This document shows positions 6,792 to 14,444 of a stretch of 14,705 nt of DNA, piece by piece (within the stretch, counting starts at the first letter, position 1; each line of letters opens with the position of its first letter). The notes under the pieces were generated by a model. That model was not told the origin of the DNA, ran no database searches, and was given only the letters and a program-made list of their open reading frames with translations. Location: assembly GCA_964515805.1 (NCBI GenBank), contig CAZEUZ010000072.1, forward strand, positions 1 to 14,705. Direction: 5' to 3'. Made by a program: the position numbers and the translations under genes. This DNA comes from CAZEUZ01 sp964515805. Its GTDB lineage: Bacteria; Pseudomonadota; Gammaproteobacteria; Pseudomonadales; Cellvibrionaceae.

Positions 6792-9700
6792 TTGAAAGAC
6801 CTACTCAACCTATTGAAGTCTCAGGGTCAAACCGAGGAATTTGATTCAGTTCGTATTGGCTTAGCGTCACCAGAGATGATTCGCTCTTGGTCTTTTGGCG
6901 AAGTTAAAAAGCCAGAAACCATCAACTATCGAACATTTAAGCCTGAACGCGATGGTTTGTTCTGCGCCAAGATCTTCGGTCCAGTTAAGGATTATGAATG
7001 TTTGTGTGGTAAGTACAAACGCATGAAGCATCGTGGCATTGTTTGTGAAAAATGCGGTGTTGAAGTCACGCTCGCCAAAGTGCGGCGTGATCATATGGGT
7101 CATATTGAACTTGCCAGTCCGGTTGCCCATATTTGGTTCTTAAAATCTCTCCCTAGCCGTATTGGTCTGCTGTTGGATATGACGTTGCGTAATATTGAGC
7201 GCGTTTTGTATTTCGAATCTTACATAGTCACTGATCCAGGTATGACTACGTTAGAAAAAGGTCAGTTACTGACAGATGAACAGTACTTTGAGGCAATGGA
7301 AGAGTTTGGCGATGAATTTGAAGCCAAGATGGGTGCTGAAGCTATTCAAGAGCTGATGAAGGACATAGACTTGGAAAGCGAAATCCAACACTTACGTGAG
7401 GAGATCCCTAATACCAATTCAGAGACTAAAATTAAAAAATTGTCTAAGCGATTGAAGTTGTTGGAGGCATTCTTTTATTCCGGCAACAAGCCCGAGTGGA
7501 TGGTGATGAAGGCGCTACCAGTATTACCGCCTGACCTACGACCACTGGTCCCGCTCGATGGTGGACGCTTTGCCACATCTGATCTCAACGATTTATATCG
7601 CCGGGTTATTAATCGCAACAACCGGCTCAAGCGACTGTTAGACTTGAATGCTCCCGACATAATTGTTCGCAATGAAAAACGTATGTTGCAGGAATCCGTG
7701 GATGCCTTGTTAGACAATGGACGCCGCGGTCGTGCTATTACCGGCTCGAATAAGCGTCCTCTCAAATCTTTGGCGGATATGATCAAAGGTAAGCAGGGAC
7801 GATTCCGTCAAAATTTGTTGGGTAAGCGAGTCGATTACTCAGGAAGGTCGGTCATTGTTACCGGCCCTACTCTACGACTGCATCAGTGTGGCCTGCCTAA
7901 AAAAATGGCTCTCGAGCTCTTTAAGCCATTCATTTTTAGTAAGTTAGAATTGCGTGGCCTTGCGACTACGATCAAAGCCGCAAAAAAAATGGTCGAGCGA
8001 GAGGAATCAGTTGTGTGGGATATCCTCGACGAGGTGATTCGTGAGCATCCCGTTCTACTCAACCGTGCTCCGACCCTTCATCGTTTAGGTATCCAGGCGT
8101 TCGAGCCAGTACTGATTGAAGGTAAAGCCATTCAGTTACATCCCTTGGTTTGTGCGGCCTACAACGCCGATTTTGACGGTGATCAAATGGCTGTGCACGT
8201 GCCTTTGACAATTGAAGCGCAATTGGAAGCGCGAGCGCTAATGATGTCAACTAATAATATTTTGTCACCCGCTTCCGGTGAACCGATTATTGTACCTTCT
8301 CAAGATGTGGTGTTGGGCCTTTACTGGATGACTCGTGAACGTGTCAATGCCAAGGGTGAAAACATGGTGTTTGCCAATAATCACGAGGTTTCGCGAGCAT
8401 ACTACGCCGGGCAAGTCGATTTACAAGCGCGCATTAAAGTGCGAATAACGGAAACCATTAGCGGTGATAGCTACGAAACAAAAGGCGATGAAGTAGATAG
8501 CAAAGAGCAGGATGAAATCACTAGAACAACCATTGTAAATACAACGGTTGGACGTACTTTACTGTGGGAAATCGTGCCCAAAGGTATGGCTTTCGAGTTG
8601 GTTAACCGGCCCATGGTAAAAAAATCTATATCGCAGATGATCAATTATTGTTATCGCGTTGTTGGTCTAAAGGCAACGGTTATCTTTGCTGATCGACTGA
8701 TGTATATGGGCTATGATTTCTCCACTAAATCCGGTTCGTCCATCGGTGTTAATGACTTTGAAATTCCCGATAACAAGTCGGATATTATCTATCGTGCCGA
8801 AGACGAGGTAAAAGAAATTGAAAGCCAGTTTGCTTCAGGTTTGGTTACACAAGGAGAGAAATATAATAAGGTTATCGATATCTGGTCTCGCGCTAATGAT
8901 CAAGTAGCCAAATCTATGATGGAAGGTATTTCCAAGGAAGGCGTTACCAATAGAGATGGTGAAGAAGAACAACAGGATTCTTTTAATTCGGTTTTCATTT
9001 ATGCAGATTCTGGTGCGCGTGGTTCGCCCGCCCAAATACGCCAGCTGGCAGGTATGCGTGGTTTGATGACGCGCCCCGATGGATCCATTATTGAAAATCC
9101 AATCACAGCTAACTTTCGTGAAGGTCTAACTGTACTGGAATATTTCATTTCCACTCACGGTGCGCGTAAAGGACTTGCCGATACGGCATTGAAAACGGCT
9201 AATTCCGGTTATCTCACGCGTCGTTTAGTCGATGTGGCACAGGATCTAGTCATTACTCAGCATGATTGTGGTACGAGTAACGGTTTGACGATGACGCCGG
9301 TAATTGAAGGTGGTGAAATTATCGAGTCATTGGGTGAGCGTATTTTGGGACGAGTTGTTATTAATGATGTGATTCACCCCAAGACTGATGAAGTGCTTGT
9401 TGCTGCGGGACAAATGATTGATGAAGCCCTGGCAGAACAAATTGAAACCTTAGGTTTTGATGAGTTGTTAGTGCGTTCATCCATTACTTGTGAAGCTCGT
9501 TTTGGTATCTGCTCCCAATGTTATGGTCGCGACTTGGCTCGAGGCCATTTGGTCAACATTGGCGAAGCTGTGGGTGTCATAGCAGCGCAATCTATCGGTG
9601 AGCCTGGCACACAGTTGACAATGCGTACTTTTCATATTGGTGGTGCTGCAAGCCGGTCTTCCGCTGTCGATAATGTACAAGTAAAGTTGGATGGCAAGGT

Positions 9701-11051
9701 TCGCCTGCACAACATTAAAGTCGTTGAAAATGCTGATGGCAACCTAGTGGCCGTATCCCGATCAGGCGAGTTGGCTGTAACGGACAGCTCGGGTCGCGAA
9801 CGCGAGCGTTACAAGGTTCCCTACGGTGCAGCTATATCAATTCGTGACGATCAGGAGGTTAAAGGTGGGGATGTTGTCGCCAAATGGGATCCGCACACGC
9901 ATCCAATTGTCACCGAGGTTGCCGGTAAGGTCACTTTCTCCGGCATGGAAGAAGGATTATCCATACGCCGTAAAACGGATGAGTTGACCGGTTTATCCTC
10001 TATCGAAATAATCGATCCTGCCGAGCGTCCCTCTGCAGGTAAGGACTTAAAGCCTGCTATAACGCTAGTCGATGATCAAGGTAAGGAACTGACTCTGGCA
10101 AATACCAATGTAGCGGCACATTATATGTTGCCTGCCAAGGCAATTTTAACCCTGAATGACGGCGATCGCATTGGTGTTGGAGATGTCATTGCGCGTATTC
10201 CGCAAGAAGGTTCAAAAACTCGCGACATTACCGGAGGTTTGCCGCGGGTTGCCGACTTGTTTGAGGCGCGTAAGCCAAAGGAACCAGCTATTCTAGCTGA
10301 AATTTCAGGGACGGTGAGTTTCGGTAAAGAAACTAAGGGTAAGGTGCGGTTGATGATAACTCCTACCGATGGCCAGCCATTGGAAGATGGGTCTACTCAT
10401 TACGAGGTGTTAATTCCAAAACATCGCCAATTGACAGTATTTGAAGGTGAGCAGGTGGCTAAAGGTGAAGTGGTTTCCGATGGCCCCAGTAATTCTCATG
10501 ATATTCTCCGTTTACAAGGTGTCGAGACCTTAGCCCGTTACATTACTAATGAAATACAGGATGTCTATCGTCTGCAAGGTGTGAATATTAACGATAAACA
10601 TATTGAAACTATTGTTCGACAAATGCTACGTAAGGTTGAAATTACTGGTATGGGCGACTCCAACTATGTTAAGGGCGAGCAGGTTGAATACAGTGAAATT
10701 CTGGCAGCCAACGAAAAGCTCCGTGATGAGAGTAAGAATCCAGCCCGCTTTGAGCGGCAACTATTAGGTATTACTAAATCTTCTTTGGCTACTGAATCGT
10801 TTATTTCTGCAGCGTCATTTCAGGAGACAACGCGTGTGTTGACCGAGGCGGCTGTCACTGGCAAAAAAGATAGTTTGCGTGGTCTCAAGGAAAATGTTGT
10901 TGTCGGTCGTCTGATTCCTGCAGGAACTGGCTTGGCTTACCACAACCAACGTCGCCGCAAACGTGAGACAGAAGTTGCTCAAACGGAAGGTGTCAGTGCA
11001 GAAGAAGTCGAAGCAGCGCTAACGGAAGCACTGAAGTCGAATGCTAGTTGA
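6792..11051 (+). CDS. rpoC: DNA-directed RNA polymerase subunit beta'
   Basis: Beta' carries the catalytic magnesium site of RNA polymerase. The 1419-residue product starts MKDLLNLLKSQGQTEEFDSV, matching the family, from a rare TTG codon: AGGAGG (6779-6784) lies seven bases upstream and no ATG or GTG fits. The N-terminal zinc site has C70, C72, C85 and C88. The catalytic NADFDGDQM places aspartates at 460, 462 and 464, the same numbers as in E. coli. The second zinc site has C826, C900, C907 and C910. The bridge-helix and trigger-loop region contains GEPGTQLTMRTFHIGG with H948 (E. coli H936), followed by the long gammaproteobacterial insertion between the trigger helices (about 955-1142). The tail is charged (NQRRRKRETEV onward). 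It lies 88 bases after rpoB and is the last gene before new promoters for rpsL. Confidence 0.99.
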   Translation: MKDLLNLLKSQGQTEEFDSVRIGLASPEMIRSWSFGEVKKPETINYRTFKPERDGLFCAKIFGPVKDYECLCGKYKRMKHRGIVCEKCGVEVTLAKVRRDHMGHIELASPVAHIWFLKSLPSRIGLLLDMTLRNIERVLYFESYIVTDPGMTTLEKGQLLTDEQYFEAMEEFGDEFEAKMGAEAIQELMKDIDLESEIQHLREEIPNTNSETKIKKLSKRLKLLEAFFYSGNKPEWMVMKALPVLPPDLRPLVPLDGGRFATSDLNDLYRRVINRNNRLKRLLDLNAPDIIVRNEKRMLQESVDALLDNGRRGRAITGSNKRPLKSLADMIKGKQGRFRQNLLGKRVDYSGRSVIVTGPTLRLHQCGLPKKMALELFKPFIFSKLELRGLATTIKAAKKMVEREESVVWDILDEVIREHPVLLNRAPTLHRLGIQAFEPVLIEGKAIQLHPLVCAAYNADFDGDQMAVHVPLTIEAQLEARALMMSTNNILSPASGEPIIVPSQDVVLGLYWMTRERVNAKGENMVFANNHEVSRAYYAGQVDLQARIKVRITETISGDSYETKGDEVDSKEQDEITRTTIVNTTVGRTLLWEIVPKGMAFELVNRPMVKKSISQMINYCYRVVGLKATVIFADRLMYMGYDFSTKSGSSIGVNDFEIPDNKSDIIYRAEDEVKEIESQFASGLVTQGEKYNKVIDIWSRANDQVAKSMMEGISKEGVTNRDGEEEQQDSFNSVFIYADSGARGSPAQIRQLAGMRGLMTRPDGSIIENPITANFREGLTVLEYFISTHGARKGLADTALKTANSGYLTRRLVDVAQDLVITQHDCGTSNGLTMTPVIEGGEIIESLGERILGRVVINDVIHPKTDEVLVAAGQMIDEALAEQIETLGFDELLVRSSITCEARFGICSQCYGRDLARGHLVNIGEAVGVIAAQSIGEPGTQLTMRTFHIGGAASRSSAVDNVQVKLDGKVRLHNIKVVENADGNLVAVSRSGELAVTDSSGRERERYKVPYGAAISIRDDQEVKGGDVVAKWDPHTHPIVTEVAGKVTFSGMEEGLSIRRKTDELTGLSSIEIIDPAERPSAGKDLKPAITLVDDQGKELTLANTNVAAHYMLPAKAILTLNDGDRIGVGDVIARIPQEGSKTRDITGGLPRVADLFEARKPKEPAILAEISGTVSFGKETKGKVRLMITPTDGQPLEDGSTHYEVLIPKHRQLTVFEGEQVAKGEVVSDGPSNSHDILRLQGVETLARYITNEIQDVYRLQGVNINDKHIETIVRQMLRKVEITGMGDSNYVKGEQVEYSEILAANEKLRDESKNPARFERQLLGITKSSLATESFISAASFQETTRVLTEAAVTGKKDSLRGLKENVVVGRLIPAGTGLAYHNQRRRKRETEVAQTEGVSAEEVEAALTEALKSNAS

Positions 11052-11079
11052 ATTCCGGCAGAGTAAGGTATAGCGTAAC

Positions 11080-11108
11080 TTGACGTAGCTCTTGGCTATT
11101 CGTAAAAT
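11080..11108 (+). promoter_or_regulatory. Sigma70-type promoter P1 upstream of rpsL
   Basis: TTGACG (11080-11085) and TAAAAT (11103-11108) are separated by exactly 17 bases, each matching five of six consensus positions. The predicted start is near 11115. The bases just after the -10 box (GCGATGC) are GC-rich, as in many stringently controlled promoters, but that control is inference. The promoter lies entirely in the rpoC-rpsL gap. Confidence 0.65.
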
Positions 11109-11124
11109 GCGATGCTTTTCTGTA

Positions 11125-11153
11125 TTGGTAGGTAGTCAAAAAACCGTTATAGT
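11125..11153 (+). promoter_or_regulatory. Sigma70-type promoter P2 upstream of rpsL
   Basis: TTGGTA (11125-11130) and TATAGT (11148-11153) are separated by 17 bases and match four and five of six consensus positions. The predicted start, near 11160, is a few bases before a strong hairpin. Together with P1 it would let the str cluster be transcribed separately from rpoBC. An A-rich run (11138-11143) lies in the spacer. Confidence 0.6.
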
Positions 11154-11163
11154 GTATTAATCA

Positions 11164-11204
11164 GTCATTACCTGTATGTATGGTTCATACAAGCAGGTAA
11201 TGAC
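11164..11204 (+). promoter_or_regulatory. Near-perfect hairpin in the rpsL leader
   Basis: GTCATTACCTG (11164-11174) is the exact reverse complement of CAGGTAATGAC (11194-11204). Between the arms, TGTATG (11177-11182) pairs with CATACA (11186-11191) around the loop GTT, leaving only a two-by-two internal loop. No T tract follows, so it does not look like a terminator. It ends ten bases before the rpsL Shine-Dalgarno and starts only a few bases after the predicted P2 start. It could be a 5' stabilising stem, a binding site for a regulatory protein on RNA, or a DNA operator; its role is unknown to me. Confidence 0.7.
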
Positions 11205-11214
11205 CATAACAATT

Positions 11215-11218
11215 GGAG
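11215..11218 (+). promoter_or_regulatory. Ribosome-binding site that fixes the rpsL start
   Basis: GGAG lies eight bases before the ATG at 11227. An in-frame ATG at 11176 would add 17 residues, but it lies inside the leader hairpin, has no Shine-Dalgarno, and gives an extension foreign to S12. Confidence 0.85.
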
Positions 11219-11226
11219 TTATTTTA

Positions 11227-11598
11227 ATGGCAACGATCAACCAATTGGTCCGTAAGCCGAGAAAACGTAAGGCGCAAAAAAGTGACGTCCCGGCCCTTCA
11301 GGGTAACCCTCAAAAACGTGGTGTATGCACTCGTGTTTATACCACCACTCCGAAGAAACCAAACTCCGCTTTACGGAAGGTATGTCGTGTGCGCTTAACT
11401 AATGGTTTTGAGGTTAGTTCCTATATCGGTGGGGAAGGCCATAACTTGCAAGAGCATAGCGTGATACTTATCCGCGGTGGCCGTGTTAAGGACCTGCCGG
11501 GTGTTCGCTACCATACCGTGCGCGGTAGTCTGGATACTTCCGGTGTGGCTGATCGCAAGCAAGGTCGATCAAAGTACGGTGCTAAGCGACCTAAATAA
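11227..11598 (+). CDS. rpsL: 30S ribosomal protein S12 (uS12)
   Basis: S12 sits at the decoding centre and controls tRNA selection accuracy. The 123-residue product MATINQLVRKPRKRKAQKS is one residue shorter at the C-terminus than the 124-residue E. coli protein. The decoding loops TTTPKKPNSALRKV (K43, K44) and GGRVKDLPGVRYH (K88, D89) are of the streptomycin-susceptible type; D89 is the residue that RimO methylthiolates in E. coli. The basic N-terminal tail and the KQGRSKYGAKRPK end are typical. It is the first gene of the str cluster, 175 bases after rpoC, behind two promoters and a strong hairpin, and 94 bases before rpsG. Confidence 0.98.
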   Translation: MATINQLVRKPRKRKAQKSDVPALQGNPQKRGVCTRVYTTTPKKPNSALRKVCRVRLTNGFEVSSYIGGEGHNLQEHSVILIRGGRVKDLPGVRYHTVRGSLDTSGVADRKQGRSKYGAKRPK

Positions 11599-11653
11599 AC
11601 ATTTTATTCTGCTGCTGTCGAGATCTTATTGTTTCACACCCAGTACAGGAATC

Positions 11654-11690
11654 TGATTAATTGGAATTTATTAAACCAAGAGGCTAATCA
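11654..11690 (+). promoter_or_regulatory. AU-rich fold around the rpsG ribosome-binding site
   Basis: TGATTA (11654-11659) pairs with TAATCA (11685-11690), and TTGG (11661-11664) with CCAA (11676-11679), around an 11-base loop. The GAGG of the rpsG Shine-Dalgarno (11680-11683) is placed in the bulge. In E. coli the S12-S7 gap is where S7 represses its own translation, so a regulatory fold here is plausible. The stem is weak and could be chance. Confidence 0.3.
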
Positions 11691-11692
11691 AT

Positions 11693-12163
11693 ATGCCAAG
11701 AAGAAGAGTTGTTGCCAAGCGCGATGTGTTGCCCGACCCCAAATACGGCAATGTAACGTTGGCCAAATTTATGAATCATGTCATGGTCAGTGGTAAAAAA
11801 TCAGTTGCTGAGCGCATTGTGTACGGGGCGTTAACATTAGTTGGTGAAAAAACTAGCGAAGATCCTGTCAAGGTATTTGACGACGCGTTGGATAATATTG
11901 CGCCACAAGTCGAAGTCAAGGCGCGCCGGGTTGGGGGTGCTACTTATCAAGTTCCGGTAGAAGTTCGTCCAACTCGACGAATGGCTCTGGCTATGCGTTG
12001 GTTAGTGGAATATTCTCGCGGCCGTAGTGAAAAATCCATGCCTCAACGGCTGGCCGCCGAATTACTCGATGCATCCCAAGGTAAAGGTGGCGCCGTGAAA
12101 AAACGTGAAGATGTTCATCGCATGGCCGAGGCCAATAAAGCGTTTTCACACTATCGTTTTTAG
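11693..12163 (+). CDS. rpsG: 30S ribosomal protein S7 (uS7)
   Basis: S7 nucleates assembly of the 30S head by binding the 3' domain of 16S rRNA and lies near the E site and the mRNA exit channel. The 156-residue product has the standard bacterial length. It shows the basic start MPRRRVVAKRDVLPDPKYGN, the beta-hairpin ARRVGGATYQVPVEVRPTRR, and the conserved end HRMAEANKAFSHYRF. The ATG has AAGAGG (11678-11683) nine bases upstream. In E. coli S7 is the autogenous repressor of the str operon, acting in the gap before its own gene; a possible counterpart fold is visible here. It follows rpsL by 94 bases and precedes fusA by 124. Confidence 0.98.
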   Translation: MPRRRVVAKRDVLPDPKYGNVTLAKFMNHVMVSGKKSVAERIVYGALTLVGEKTSEDPVKVFDDALDNIAPQVEVKARRVGGATYQVPVEVRPTRRMALAMRWLVEYSRGRSEKSMPQRLAAELLDASQGKGGAVKKREDVHRMAEANKAFSHYRF

Positions 12164-12190
12164 GCTTCTTTGTTTTTAAATGGCCTATAG

Positions 12191-12213
12191 GTAAATAGCT
12201 TTACAATTTTTTT
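12191..12213 (+). terminator. Weak terminator-like hairpin between rpsG and fusA
   Basis: GTAAA (12191-12195) pairs with TTTAC (12200-12204) around TAGC, followed by AA and seven T residues. The T tract is good, but the five-pair, AT-rich stem is weak. At most it would cause slight attenuation before fusA. Nothing else that I recognise lies in the 124-base gap. Confidence 0.25.
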
Positions 12214-12287
12214 GAGAATGACCATCGATTGCTATTTCTAATCACCCTCCAATTTTTAAGCTGACATTTTAACAGGAATAAAGGACT

Positions 12288-14396
12288 GTGGCGCGTAAAA
12301 CCCCTATAACACGTTATCGTAATATTGGTATCTGTGCACATGTTGATGCTGGTAAAACCACTACCACTGAACGCGTGCTTTTTTACACCGGATTATCACA
12401 CAAGATTGGTGAAGTGCACGATGGTGCCGCTACCATGGACTGGATGGAGCAAGAGCAAGAGCGGGGTATTACCATTACTTCTGCTGCAACCACTTGTTTT
12501 TGGTCAGGCATGCAGCAACAGTTTGATCAGCATCGAATAAACATAATAGACACACCTGGTCACGTAGACTTTACTATTGAAGTCGAGCGTTCACTTCGTG
12601 TGTTGGATGGGGCTGTGGTAGTTCTCTGTGGCTCATCCGGCGTACAGCCACAAACCGAGACTGTCTGGCGCCAAGCCAATAAATATGAAGTGCCACGCAT
12701 GGTCTTTGTTAACAAAATGGATCGTGCCGGTGCTGACTTCAGAATGGTTATCGACCAATTAAAGGAACGTCTAGGCGCCAACGCTGTGCCACTGCAAATG
12801 ACTATCGGTTCCGAAGAGGAATTTAAAGGCGTTGTAGATTTGGTTAAGATGAAAGCCATACTCTGGAACGATAACGACCAAGGAATGACGTTTGACTACG
12901 CCGAAATTCCGTCCGAATTGCTCGACGTTTGCACTGAAATGCACGAGTTTGTGGTTGAGGCTGCAGCTGAATCCGACGATCAATTGATGGAAAAATACCT
13001 TGAAGAAGGTATTCTCAGTGAAGAAGAGATCAAACAAGGTATTCGCAAGCGTACCCTTGCCAATGAAATCGTCCCGGTCTTAGGTGGCTCTGCCTTTAAA
13101 AACAAAGGAGTTCAGGCAGTGCTAGACGCTGTTATCGAATACTTGCCTGCACCCACTGAAGTGAAAGCCATAGAAGGCATTCTGGATGATGGAGAGACTG
13201 CCGACATTCGTAAGGCTGATGATGATGCACCTTTCTCCGCTCTGGCATTCAAAATTGCAACAGATCCTTTTGTCGGTACATTGACCTTTTTTAGAGTTTA
13301 CTCAGGTAAGCTGGAAAGCGGTACGGCGGTTTACAACTCGGTGAAGATGAAAAAAGAGCGAGTGGGTCGTATGGTACAAATGCACTCCAATAACCGGGAA
13401 GAAATCAAAGAAGTCCTAGCCGGCGATATTGCCGCAGCAATCGGTTTAAAAGATGTGACTACCGGTGATACGTTGTGCGATGAAGACAATAAGATTGTAT
13501 TAGAGCGTATGGAGTTTCCGGAGCCCGTAATATCTGTAGCAGTAGAACCGAAATCTAAGGCGGATCAAGAAAAAATGGGTATCGCTCTCGGAAAGTTGGC
13601 CCAAGAAGATCCATCATTTCGCGTTAAAACCGACGAGGAAACTGGGCAAACTATTATATCCGGTATGGGTGAGTTGCATCTCGATGTTTTAGTTGATCGT
13701 ATGCGCCGTGAGTTCAGTGTGGAAGCTAATATCGGTAAGCCGCAGGTTGCTTACCGTGAATGCATTCGTAACACGTGTGAAATCGAAGGAAAATTTGTCA
13801 GGCAATCCGGAGGTAGAGGTCAGTATGGCCACGTGTGGTTGAAGTTTGAGCCTGCCGAAGATGAGAACGCTGAGGGATTGGAATTTGTCAATGAAATTGT
13901 TGGAGGCATTGTTCCCAAAGAATACATTCCTGCAGTTGAAAAGGGTATTGCTGAACAATCACAAAATGGTGTGCTAGCAGGCTACCCTCTACTAGGGTTA
14001 AAGGCAACATTGTATGATGGTTCCTTCCACGATGTTGACTCCAGTGAAATGGCGTTTAAGATAGCCGCTTCAATGGCGACCAAAAAATTGGCTCAAGAAG
14101 GTAGTGCTGTGCTGCTAGAGCCGTTAATGAAAGTCGAAGTTGTTACACCTGAAGAAAATATGGGTGATGTCGTAGGTGATCTCAACCGCCGTCGTGGTGT
14201 CATTCAGGGTATGGACGACAGTGTTGCAGGCAAGGTCGTCAACGCCGACGTTCCGTTGGCGGAAATGTTTGGTTATGCGACTGACTTGCGTTCCGCAACC
14301 CAGGGTCGAGCGACTTTTACTATGGAGTTTTTGCGCTATGCTGAAGCACCAAATAATGTTGCCGAGGAAGTAATAGCTAAAACAAATGCTAAATGA
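12288..14396 (+). CDS. fusA: Elongation factor G
   Basis: EF-G is the GTPase that drives ribosomal translocation and, with RRF, recycling. The 702-residue product is close to the E. coli length of 704. The G domain has AHVDAGKTTTTE (17-28, K23), the switch RGITITSAATT, DTPGHVDF (88-95, catalytic H92), NKMD (142-145) and GSAFKNKGV. Domains II and III follow, then domain IV with SGGRGQYGH (from 507), and domain V with VVTPEENMGDVVGDLNRRRG. The C-terminal half resembles Pseudomonas EF-G rather than E. coli. The GTG start gives the family start MARKTPITRYRNIGI; AGGA at 12274-12277 is ten bases upstream, and AAGGA at 12281-12285 is unusually close. It lies 48 bases before tuf. Confidence 0.99.
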   Translation: MARKTPITRYRNIGICAHVDAGKTTTTERVLFYTGLSHKIGEVHDGAATMDWMEQEQERGITITSAATTCFWSGMQQQFDQHRINIIDTPGHVDFTIEVERSLRVLDGAVVVLCGSSGVQPQTETVWRQANKYEVPRMVFVNKMDRAGADFRMVIDQLKERLGANAVPLQMTIGSEEEFKGVVDLVKMKAILWNDNDQGMTFDYAEIPSELLDVCTEMHEFVVEAAAESDDQLMEKYLEEGILSEEEIKQGIRKRTLANEIVPVLGGSAFKNKGVQAVLDAVIEYLPAPTEVKAIEGILDDGETADIRKADDDAPFSALAFKIATDPFVGTLTFFRVYSGKLESGTAVYNSVKMKKERVGRMVQMHSNNREEIKEVLAGDIAAAIGLKDVTTGDTLCDEDNKIVLERMEFPEPVISVAVEPKSKADQEKMGIALGKLAQEDPSFRVKTDEETGQTIISGMGELHLDVLVDRMRREFSVEANIGKPQVAYRECIRNTCEIEGKFVRQSGGRGQYGHVWLKFEPAEDENAEGLEFVNEIVGGIVPKEYIPAVEKGIAEQSQNGVLAGYPLLGLKATLYDGSFHDVDSSEMAFKIAASMATKKLAQEGSAVLLEPLMKVEVVTPEENMGDVVGDLNRRRGVIQGMDDSVAGKVVNADVPLAEMFGYATDLRSATQGRATFTMEFLRYAEAPNNVAEEVIAKTNAK

Positions 14397-14444
14397 TGCA
14401 TTTCTTCGATAATTGAATTTTTAAGGTATACAGAGGGTAGAAAA

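Noticed and set aside
11176..11226. An in-frame upstream ATG that would extend S12 by 17 residues
   Set aside because: No Shine-Dalgarno precedes it, it lies inside the leader hairpin, and S12 begins MAT-NQL throughout the family; the ATG at 11227 has a well-placed GGAG.
12212..12241. A promoter upstream of fusA (TTGAGA with TATTTC or TTCTAA)
   Set aside because: Both possible -10 boxes are poor, and the better-spaced one matches the consensus weakly; the region is simply AT-rich.
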